DNA of 64,000 bases, taken from assembly GCF_023373525.1 (NCBI RefSeq), contig NZ_CP097218.1, positions 3,844,001-3,908,000 on the forward strand, in the 5' to 3' direction. The translations under genes and the position numbers were made by a program. Positions 35,071 through 43,011 of the stretch are shown one piece after another (position 1 is the first letter of the stretch; the number at the start of each line of letters is the position of its first letter). This DNA is from Brachybacterium kimchii (GTDB lineage Bacteria > Actinomycetota > Actinomycetes > Actinomycetales > Dermabacteraceae). The notes beneath the pieces are model-generated. The model did no database searches. It was given only the letters and a program-made list of their open reading frames with translations, and had not been told where the DNA came from.

Positions 35071-36101
35071 CGCCCGCCGACCGGAGACAGCGAGCTGACC
35101 AGCGAGAACAGGTCCTTCGGGTCGCTCGGGGAGGCCACCAGGTCCACGTCGGAGACCAGGTCGGTGCCCTTCGTCGCGTCGCGTGCGCAGCGCAGGCCCG
35201 AGAAGTCGGAGATCGCGAAGCCCACCGAGTCGAACACGGTGATCTGCTCGGGCGAGGTGCGCCCCGCGGCCGTGCCCGTGAGCACCTCCCAGAGCTCGGT
35301 GACGGCGAAGTCCTCCGGCATCTGCTGGATCTCGCCCTCGATGCGGGTATGCGGCGTGAACTCGACGAACACGTCCCCGGCCTCGAGGATCCGCGGGTCC
35401 AGCTCGGTCTTGCCGGGGCAGTCGCCGCCGATCGCGTTGACGTGCACGCCGGGGCGCACGTCGGCCAGGTCCAGGACCCGGTTCTGGGCCTTGTCGGCGG
35501 TGCAGGTCGTGATGATGTCCGCGCCCTCGGCCGCCTCGGCGGCGGTCGCCGCGTCGTGGATGCGGAAGCCGAGCGGCTCGAGGTTGCGGCGCACCTTGTC
35601 GACCGCCGCGGGGTCGACGTCGAACACGCGCAGGTCCTCGATGCCGAGGACCCCGCGGAAGGCGAGGGCCTGGAACTCCGACTGCGAGCCCGCGCCGATG
35701 AGGGCGAGCACGCGGGAGTCGGGCCGGGCGAGGGTGCGGGCCGCGAGGGCGGAGGTGGCCGCGGTGCGCAGCGCCGTCAGCAGCGTCATCTCGGACAGGA
35801 ACACGGGGTAGCCGTTGTCGACGTCGGCGAGGACGCCGAAGGCGGTCACGGTCTGGAAGCCGCGCGCGGGGTTCGAGGGGTGGCCGTTGACGTACTTGAA
35901 CGCGTACGTCTCGCCGTCGGAGGTCGGCATCAGCTCGATCACGCCGAAGGGCGTGTGGCTCGCGATCCGGGGGATCCGCTCGAAGCTCTGCCAGCGCCGG
36001 AAGTCGTGGTCGAGGTAGCCGACCATGGTGGTGAGGATGTTCTGGGCGCCGTCCCGCACGATCCAGCGGGCCATGTTCGCCACGTCGAGCAGCTGCGTCA
36101 T
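35067..36101 (-). CDS. ocd: ornithine cyclodeaminase
   Basis: This NAD-dependent enzyme turns L-ornithine into L-proline and ammonia. The 344-residue protein has the Rossmann block LALIGAGSQSEFQALAFRG and family segments GVIELMPTSDGETYAFKYV and HVNAIGGDCPGKTELDP. The length suits the long Pseudomonas-type OCD. Two in-frame ATGs exist at 36107 and 36101; GGAG is 8 bases from the second and only 2 from the first, so 36101 is preferred. It is the first gene of the ocd-ctlX operon and divergent from an Lrp/AsnC gene. Confidence 0.92.
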   Translation of the reverse strand: MTQLLDVANMARWIVRDGAQNILTTMVGYLDHDFRRWQSFERIPRIASHTPFGVIELMPTSDGETYAFKYVNGHPSNPARGFQTVTAFGVLADVDNGYPVFLSEMTLLTALRTAATSALAARTLARPDSRVLALIGAGSQSEFQALAFRGVLGIEDLRVFDVDPAAVDKVRRNLEPLGFRIHDAATAAEAAEGADIITTCTADKAQNRVLDLADVRPGVHVNAIGGDCPGKTELDPRILEAGDVFVEFTPHTRIEGEIQQMPEDFAVTELWEVLTGTAAGRTSPEQITVFDSVGFAISDFSGLRCARDATKGTDLVSDVDLVASPSDPKDLFSLVSSLSPVGGR

Positions 36102-36152
36102 CGTCATCGCTCCGTCTCTCGCGGTGTGCCTGGTGAAGCTCAGAGTAGATTT

Positions 36153-36236
36153 CGCAGATGGCAGGCGGAAGAGCAGGATCGCGCGAGATCTGCCAAGTGC
36201 ATGCGCAGTCTGCGAGCCGGGATCTAGCATTCTGCG
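36153..36236. promoter_or_regulatory. candidate Lrp/AsnC sites (CGCAGA/TCTGCG repeats)
   Basis: The 136-base gap between the ocd start and the Lrp gene holds CGCAGA at 36153-36158, the palindrome CGCAG-T-CTGCG at 36204-36214, and TCTGCG at 36231-36236 next to the Lrp gene's own start. Repeated half-sites of one motif across a divergent gap are typical for a self-regulating Lrp protein. Confidence 0.5.
36225..36230 (+). promoter_or_regulatory. -10 box TAGCAT, leaderless start of the Lrp/AsnC gene
   Basis: TAGCAT is followed by 7 bases and ATG 36238. A TCTGCG half-site lies between them, so binding there would block the transcription start. Confidence 0.5.
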
Positions 36237-36237
36237 C

Positions 36238-36693
36238 ATGAACACTGCACGGGACGGCTCTGCGGACCGGCTGACGGATCTGGACCGGCGGCTGCTGGCG
36301 GCGCTGCGCACCGACGGCCGCGCGCCGATCGCCTCGCTCGCGCAGCGGCTCGGCGTCTCGCGGGCCACGGTCTCGCACCGGATCGAGAAGCTCACCGCCC
36401 GGGGCGTCATCGTCGGCTTCTCGGTGCGCGTGCGCGACTACGCGCAGGCGGCGCCCGTGCGCGCGATCTCCTTCATCGAGGTCGAGGGCCGCACGACGGA
36501 TCGAGCGATCGACGCCCTGCGCGGCTTCGTCGAGATCCAGAACCTCCACACCACCAACGGCGGCTGGGACCTGGTCGCCGAGATCGCCTGCGAGGACCTC
36601 GCGGCCTTCGACGGCGTGCTGCGCCGGATCCGCGGCATCGAGGGCGTCGTCAACTCGGAGACGAGCCTGCTGCTCAGCTCGGTGGTGCGCTGA
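36238..36693 (+). CDS. Lrp/AsnC family transcriptional regulator
   Basis: This 151-residue feast/famine regulator has an N-terminal winged HTH (TDLDRRLLAALRTDGRAPIA then SLAQRLGVSRATVSHRIEKL) and a C-terminal RAM domain that binds amino acids and assembles octamers (residues 70-145, with NLHTTNGGWDLVAEIACED). Divergence from the ocd-ctlX operon points to ornithine, arginine or citrulline as the signal, and repeats of CGCAGA/TCTGCG between them are its likely sites. The signal is inferred from position only. Confidence 0.92.
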   Translation: MNTARDGSADRLTDLDRRLLAALRTDGRAPIASLAQRLGVSRATVSHRIEKLTARGVIVGFSVRVRDYAQAAPVRAISFIEVEGRTTDRAIDALRGFVEIQNLHTTNGGWDLVAEIACEDLAAFDGVLRRIRGIEGVVNSETSLLLSSVVR

Positions 36694-36733
36694 GGGAGCC
36701 GGGACGACGTCGTCGTCGTGGCCCGGGCATGGG

Positions 36734-36795
36734 CGGACCCGCAGGCTGCGCTCGTGCGCCTGCCGGATGGACGGGGTCCGGCGCCTGCGGGTCCG
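36734..36795 (+). terminator. long inverted repeat after the Lrp gene
   Basis: The arms CGGACCCGCAGG (36734-36745) and CCTGCGGGTCCG (36784-36795) pair perfectly across a 38-base loop that can itself fold (CCGGA...TCCGG). It may end Lrp transcription or be part of a structured RNA from either strand. Confidence 0.5.
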
Positions 36796-36873
36796 GGCAG
36801 CTCGGTGGGATTCGCTGCACGTCCCTCGATCTGGTGGTCGGCGGCGTTGCCGCCGGTCAGGTCGATGGCCGCC

Positions 36874-36912
36874 TCAGCGGCGAGCCACCTCACATGTCCG
36901 AGAGAACTTCAT
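36874..36912 (-). CDS. putative 12-residue peptide with an extended perfect Shine-Dalgarno
   Basis: On the minus strand AAGGAGGTGATCC (36930-36918) is a 13-base perfect complement to the 16S rRNA tail; it is followed by GACAG and ATG at 36912, then 11 more codons (MKFSRTCEVARR) and TGA. Upstream is a good promoter, TTGCCG-N18-TACGCT (36974-36945), and downstream a small GC hairpin. This looks like a real leader-peptide unit, but nothing on this strand follows except the antisense of the Lrp gene. The product is not recognised. Confidence 0.45.
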   Translation of the reverse strand: MKFSRTCEVARR

Positions 36913-36944
36913 CTGTCGGATCACCTCCTTCCCTGTGTCCGACG

Positions 36945-36974
36945 AGCGTAGGACCGGACTCGAGCGGGCGGCAA
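36945..36974 (-). promoter_or_regulatory. promoter TTGCCG-N18-TACGCT of the mini-gene
   Basis: On the minus strand, TTGCCG and TACGCT are spaced 18 bases apart, with a predicted start near 36938, about 8 bases before the extended ribosome binding site. Confidence 0.45.
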
Positions 36975-37058
36975 GGGATTAACGGGAGCGGGCGGCACGG
37001 GATTCTCAGGAGCGGGCGGCACGGGATCAACAGGAGCGTGCGTCACGGGTTCCACCGG
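36963..37058 (-). repeat. four 24-bp tandem repeats after the histidine kinase gene
   Basis: Units begin at 36963, 36987, 37011 and 37035, exactly 24 bases apart, with core AGCGGGCGGCACGGGAT and some drift. On the minus strand, one frame reads as Pro-rich octapeptides (PVNPLPPA, PENPVPPA, PVDPVPPA, PVEPVTHA). That frame is one base off the kinase frame and ends inside the mini-gene's ribosome binding site. Confidence 0.7.
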
Positions 37059-37101
37059 TGCCGGCAGAGGGGCGGCGTGTTCTCCCGAGCGCAGCTCGAG
37101 C

Positions 37102-38250
37102 TCACCCCGCGGGCAGCACGAGGTCGAGGCGGAAGCCGCCGTCGACCCGCTGCGCCGAGACGTCGCCGCCGTGGGCCTCGGCGATGCCGCGCACGATCGC
37201 GAGACCGAGGCCCGCGCCGCCGGATCCGCCGAGGTCGTCGGACTGCGTGCGCGCGGGATCCTCGCGCCAGCCGACCTCGAAGATCCGTCCGATGTGCTCG
37301 CTCGCCACGCCCGGCCCCTGGTCCAGGACGCTGAGGACCAGTCGGTCGCGGGGCAGGACATCGGCCGAGACCACGATCTCCCCGCCCTCGGGGGAGTGGC
37401 GCACGCCGTTGCTGAGGAGGTTCGCGAGCGCGCGGGTGAGCTCGCGCGGATCCGCCCGCAGCACGCGGCCCTCGATGCCGCGGTGCACGATCCGGATGCC
37501 GCGCTGCTGGGCCACGGGCATCACGTCGGCCACGGCGTCGGAGACGAGGTCCAGGAGCTCGACCGTCTCCCGCCGCAGCACGAGGGTGCCGGACTGCAGG
37601 CGGGAGAGCTCGAAGAGGTCCTCGACCATCGAGCTGAGGGTGTCCACCCGGCCGCGGATGCCGCGCGCATAGGCGACAGGATCATCGGCGGTGCCCGCCT
37701 CGAGCGCCTCGGCCATCGCGCGCAGACCAGTGAGCGGGGTCCGCAGGTCGTGGGAGATCCACGCGATCGACTGCCGACGGTCCGCGTCCAGCGCCTCGAT
37801 CTCCGCGCGGGCCGAGCTGAGCCGGCGGGACGTCTCCTCGAGCTCGGCGGAGAGGGTCTCGAACTCCCTCCAGCCGGGACCGTCGGCCTCGACGCCGGCC
37901 CCGGCCCCGGCGCGGTCCCCGAGCCGCCGCGCCGAGTCCGCGAGAGCCGTGATCGAGGTGCGCACCCGCCGGCCCAGCAGCAGGCGCGCGGCCGCGATCG
38001 AGATCAGTCCGGAGACGGCGAGCACCCAGGCCAGCACCGTGAGGTCGTGCGCGGTGAAGTACATCTCCACGAGCACCGCGAGGGTCGTCGCCGCGATCGA
38101 GAGCACCGTCGCGACCAGCAGGATCACCGTCTGCGAGACGATGCTGCCGCGCCGGTTCAGATGCAGCGCCCACCAGGCGCCGCCCATCACGACGCCCGTG
38201 CACACGATCGTCGTCGCGACGATGAGCAGGTAGTCGATCGCGCTCAGCAC
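37102..38250 (-). CDS. two-component sensor histidine kinase
   Basis: This 382-residue membrane kinase has two groups of hydrophobic helices in the first 110 residues, a HAMP-like linker, and a dimerisation/phosphoacceptor helix with the His in AWISHDLRTPLTGLRAM (about residue 165). The ATP domain has N-box LANLLSNGVRHSPEGG, and DQGPGVASEHIGRIFE and GAGLGLAIVRGIAEAHGG. It has little extracellular sequence, so it may sense the membrane itself. GTG 38250 overlaps the response regulator stop by 7 bases; upstream in-frame starts would lengthen the overlap. Confidence 0.9.
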   Translation of the reverse strand: MLSAIDYLLIVATTIVCTGVVMGGAWWALHLNRRGSIVSQTVILLVATVLSIAATTLAVLVEMYFTAHDLTVLAWVLAVSGLISIAAARLLLGRRVRTSITALADSARRLGDRAGAGAGVEADGPGWREFETLSAELEETSRRLSSARAEIEALDADRRQSIAWISHDLRTPLTGLRAMAEALEAGTADDPVAYARGIRGRVDTLSSMVEDLFELSRLQSGTLVLRRETVELLDLVSDAVADVMPVAQQRGIRIVHRGIEGRVLRADPRELTRALANLLSNGVRHSPEGGEIVVSADVLPRDRLVLSVLDQGPGVASEHIGRIFEVGWREDPARTQSDDLGGSGGAGLGLAIVRGIAEAHGGDVSAQRVDGGFRLDLVLPAG

Positions 38251-39026
38251 GTGGGCCCCGACGATCGCGACGGGGGAGTCGGCCGTGCCGTCTGTGGCGG
38301 CTGAGCCCGTCGCGTCGACGCGGCGTCCCCCGTCTCCAGGCGGTACCCGGCGCCCCACTCGGTGCGCAGGAACCGCGGGGTCGTCGGGTCGGGCTCGATC
38401 TTCTCGCGCAGGCGGCGCACGTGGACGGTCACCGTCGAGGCGTCGCCCTCGCTCCAGCCCCAGACCTCACGGAGGATCTCGTCCCGCCGCACCACCTGGC
38501 CCTCGCGACCCAACAGGAAGAGGAACAGCTCGTACTCGCGCGAGGTCAGCGCGATCTCACGATCGCCGATCCGCAGCCGCCGATGCGCCGGATCCACGCG
38601 GAACGCGCCGGCGGTGAACGCGACGGGCGCCGCATCGGGCAGGCGCCGACGCAGCAGGGCCTCGAGCCGCAGCTGCAGCTCGCGCAGGGAGAAGGGCTTG
38701 GGCAGGTAGTCGTCGGCCCCGTGCTCGAGCCCCTCGATGCGGTGGTCGACCGTGCCCAGCGCGGTGAGCATGAGGATCGGCACGTCGCTGATCCCGCGCA
38801 CCCGGCGGCACAGCTCGTCGCCGCTGAGCCGCGGCAGCATCCGATCCAGCACGATCACGTCCGGGAGCCGCGTGCGCATCGCCTCCCACGCCGCATCTCC
38901 CGCCGCGAAGGGCTCGACCCGGTGACCGGCCGCCCGCAGATGGTCGCCGACCACCGTGCGCACGGCCGGATCGTCCTCGACGATCATCACCCGTGCGCCC
39001 GCGCTCGTCCTCTCGCTGCCGGCCAC
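38244..39026 (-). CDS. OmpR-family response regulator
   Basis: This 260-residue DNA-binding partner of the adjacent kinase has a receiver domain with the acidic pocket in VEDDPAV, the phosphoacceptor D61 in DVIVLDRMLPRLSG and Lys in LPKPFSLREL. The winged-helix output domain includes SREYELFLFLLGREGQVV and DASTVTVHVRRLREKIEPD. GTG 39026 has a TACGCT -10 box 6 bases upstream, so it is leaderless. Three phased repeats lie just above that promoter, suggesting autoregulation and control of the divergent DM13-DoxX operon. Confidence 0.93.
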   Translation of the reverse strand: MAGSERTSAGARVMIVEDDPAVRTVVGDHLRAAGHRVEPFAAGDAAWEAMRTRLPDVIVLDRMLPRLSGDELCRRVRGISDVPILMLTALGTVDHRIEGLEHGADDYLPKPFSLRELQLRLEALLRRRLPDAAPVAFTAGAFRVDPAHRRLRIGDREIALTSREYELFLFLLGREGQVVRRDEILREVWGWSEGDASTVTVHVRRLREKIEPDPTTPRFLRTEWGAGYRLETGDAASTRRAQPPQTARPTPPSRSSGPTC

Positions 39027-39032
39027 GCAGCC

Positions 39033-39038
39033 AGCGTA
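39033..39038 (-). promoter_or_regulatory. -10 box TACGCT of the response regulator operon
   Basis: On the minus strand TACGCT ends 6 bases before GTG 39026. Its -35 region (GGTCCG) is poor, as expected for a promoter that needs an activator. Confidence 0.5.
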
Positions 39039-39061
39039 GGCGCAGGGATCGGCCGCGGACC

Positions 39062-39116
39062 TTACGGATCCGTCACGCGCCCTTACGGTTCCGTCATCGC
39101 GCTCACGGAGCCGTCA
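39062..39116. promoter_or_regulatory. three phased operators, TTACGGNNCCGTCA
   Basis: Copies lie at 39062-39075 (TTACGGATCCGTCA), 39083-39096 (TTACGGTTCCGTCA) and 39103-39116 (TCACGGAGCCGTCA), 21 and 20 bases apart, so on one DNA face. The first is centred about 42 bases above the response regulator start, where an OmpR-type activator would touch polymerase. The array sits between the regulator operon and the DM13-DoxX operon. Confidence 0.65.
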
Positions 39117-39227
39117 TCCTCCTTCTCCGCGGCCGACGCGCCGGATCGACTGGTCGTCATCGGGGTCGGCATCGGGCCGACGCCCGGGCCGGGCAGCATC
39201 CCGGCCCTCGACACAGGAGGAACTCCC

Positions 39228-39743
39228 ATGCGCATCACCCGCACCCTGCAGCGCGCCGCCCTCGGCGCCGGAGCACTCGCGCTCGCCGCCGGCCTCGCCG
39301 CCTGCGGCTCCGGCTCGGGCGGCTCGATGGACGACGGCGCGGCGAAGGACGGCTCGTCGGCGATGGGGACGAGCGACGGAGGCGGCGACGCAGGCATGGC
39401 GTCCGACGGCGGAGGGGACATGGGCGGCGACATGGCCATGTCCATGGCGCACGGCAGCTTCGCCGGGGCGAACGGCAAGAGCGTCGCAGGGAAGGTGAGC
39501 ATCGAGGACGGGAAGCTCATGCTCAGCGGATTCTCCTCGGATGAGGGGCCCGACCTGCACCTCTATCTCGCGAAGGGCGACGACGAGGCCGCCGTCGGCT
39601 CGGGGATGGAGCTCGGCGACGTCGCGTACGACTCGGCCGAGCAGACGTTCTCCGTCGAGGGCGTCGATCTCTCGCAGTACGACCACGTGGTCGTCCACTG
39701 CGACAAGGCCAAGGCCGTGTTCGGCAGCGCCGCGCTGTCGTGA
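39228..39743 (+). CDS. DM13-domain lipoprotein
   Basis: This 171-residue exported protein has a signal peptide ending in the lipobox LAAC (Cys at about residue 25), then a Gly/Met/Asp-rich linker (GMASDGGGDMGGDMAMSMAH) and one DM13 domain (about residues 78-171). The domain includes GPDLHLYLAKGDD and the conserved Cys in VVVHCDKAKAVFG. DM13 has been proposed to take part in redox or electron transfer. AGGAGG precedes the ATG. The stop overlaps the DoxX-like gene by 4 bases, making a two-gene operon beside the two-component system. Confidence 0.88.
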   Translation: MRITRTLQRAALGAGALALAAGLAACGSGSGGSMDDGAAKDGSSAMGTSDGGGDAGMASDGGGDMGGDMAMSMAHGSFAGANGKSVAGKVSIEDGKLMLSGFSSDEGPDLHLYLAKGDDEAAVGSGMELGDVAYDSAEQTFSVEGVDLSQYDHVVVHCDKAKAVFGSAALS

Positions 39744-40219
39744 GCCCTGGGAGCGAGCGGGCGCACTGGAGTGGGCGCGCCGCGTCGGTCGCCGTCGGCG
39801 CGGCGCTGGTCGCGCGCCTCGTCCTGGCCGCGCTCTGGCTGGTCGAGGGCGCGGTGAAGGTGCATGCCGGGTTCGGCGCTGCGGACATCGGCCTGGTCGT
39901 CGAGGGGGCGCGGTCCGATCCGCGCGTGCCCGAAGTGTTCGGCCTGTTCGCGGAGCACGTGATGGCCCCGCTGTCCGGCGCGTTCGGGATCGGCATCCCC
40001 GTTCTCGAACTGGCCCTCGGCGCCGGGCTCGCGCTGGGCTGGGGGAGGCGCCTGCTCGCTCTCGCCTCGAGTGCGACGCTCGCCCTGTACTGGATGTCCG
40101 ACCAGCTCGTCGTGCAGTATCCCGTGATGATGCTGCTCGGCGCCGTGGTGCTGTGCCTGGCACGGGGCCCGGTACGGGCCCGCGCGCCCCGCTCCTCCGT
40201 CGGGCCGACGCATCGGTAG
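39740..40219 (+). CDS. DoxX/MauE-like small membrane protein
   Basis: This 159-residue protein has four hydrophobic helices with the family pattern: ALVARLVLAALWLVEGAVKV first, then IPVLELALGAGLALGWGRRL. DoxX/DoxD-type proteins take part in membrane redox reactions, such as thiosulfate:quinone oxidation or integral membrane redox complexes. Coupling to the DM13 lipoprotein (GTGA overlap) supports a joint envelope redox function. It is a distant member, so the family call is tentative. Confidence 0.75.
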   Translation: MSPGSERAHWSGRAASVAVGAALVARLVLAALWLVEGAVKVHAGFGAADIGLVVEGARSDPRVPEVFGLFAEHVMAPLSGAFGIGIPVLELALGAGLALGWGRRLLALASSATLALYWMSDQLVVQYPVMMLLGAVVLCLARGPVRARAPRSSVGPTHR

Positions 40220-40222
40220 ACT
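40217..40222 (+). promoter_or_regulatory. -10 box TAGACT, leaderless start of the DUF5926 gene
   Basis: TAGACT is followed by 7 bases and ATG 40230. The box overlaps the stop codon of the DoxX-like gene. Confidence 0.55.
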
Positions 40223-40229
40223 GGCGCGC

Positions 40230-41056
40230 ATGTCGACGAGCTCACGAGACGCGCTGGTCCGCCGTCCTTTCGAGGGTCTGCCGCAGGAGCAGGATCTGGT
40301 GGCGATGCGCCAGCTGATCCCCGCCGCGACCATCAGCGCGCGGACCACCGCCGAATATGGAAGCGAGGCCGTCACCCTCGCCACGATCCTGCCGATGAAC
40401 TGGCCCGCGATCCGCCGCTCCGACGGCTCGGTCGTCGTGGGCCTGCAGGCGAGCGTCCCCGGCGGGGACCTCTCGCGCGCCTTCGGCCAGGCGATCGTGC
40501 AGGCCCTCGCGCTCGAGCCCGGATCGCCGGTCCCCACGGTCGCCCTCGAGGACGACTCCCCGCGCCTCCAGGACGTGCTGGACCTCGACGGCGACTTCGC
40601 GATCGAGGTCCACGACTCCTTCGAGTTCTGGGTCGACCCCGAGGCCGATCGCACCGCCGAGGTCGAGGCCTCCCTGCGGGAGGCGAACGAGAAGATCATG
40701 CCGACCCGTCCCGTCGCGGGCCTCGAGCACGCCTACTGGGTCGACGCCGGCCCCAAGGAGCACCTGCGCTGGGTCCTCGATGCCGACGAGGACCGCGTCG
40801 TCGACGCCGTGGCCCGCCTGCACGCGCGCCGTGAGTCCGGCATCGACGAGGGCACGAAGTACGTCGGCTCCTTCCGCGCCGAGGGCCTCACCATCCCCGT
40901 CTGGGACCTGCCCTCCGGCTTCGGGGCCGAGGGCGTCGAGGCCCGGGCGGAGGCGTTCAGCGCCCGCTTCCTCGAGGCGCTCGAGACCACTGCACCGCTC
41001 ACCGTCGCGGAGCGGCGCGCCCGGGGCGGCATCGTCGCGCGCCAGGTGACCCTGCG

Positions 41057-41060
<4 letters not shown>
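40230..41060 (+). CDS. DUF5926 family protein
   Basis: This 276-residue soluble protein is of a family widespread in actinobacteria and without known function. Its opening, VRRPFEGLPQEQDLVAMRQLIPAATI, is characteristic of the family (quoted in halves: VRRPFEGLPQEQDL and VAMRQLIPAATI). No catalytic motif, membrane helix or nucleotide site is visible. The stop overlaps the GT2 gene by 4 bases (ATGA), so the two are co-translated; such pairing is the only hint to a role linked to cell-envelope glycan work. Confidence 0.85.
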
Positions 41061-42946
<1,886 letters not shown>

Positions 42947-43011
42947 GGCCCACCCGAGGCGCGGGCTCAGGTCAGCAGGGTCAGCCGGAGCCGCTCACGC
43001 TGCGCGGCGCC

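Larger units (their letters stand above)
36694..37101. other. 408-base gap with structured and repeated sequence
   Basis: No conventional gene lies between the Lrp stop and the histidine kinase stop. It holds: a 12-bp perfect inverted repeat (36734-36745 with 36784-36795) after the Lrp gene; a short CGGCGGC-GTT-GCCGCCG hairpin (36839-36855); a mini-gene on the minus strand (36874-36912) with promoter and perfect ribosome binding site; and four 24-bp tandem repeats (36963-37058). Details are given in the separate entries. Confidence 0.7.

Noticed and set aside
35067-36410. Longer ornithine cyclodeaminase starting upstream of 36107
   Set aside because: The extra residues run antisense through the Lrp gene start and no ribosome binding site supports them.
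36918-36930. Fragment of a 16S rRNA 3' end (GGATCACCTCCTT)
   Set aside because: No other 16S sequence flanks it; on the minus strand it is an ideal ribosome binding site followed by ATG and preceded by a promoter.
36963-37058. CRISPR array
   Set aside because: Units are directly adjacent with no unique spacers and there are no cas genes; they are simple tandem repeats.
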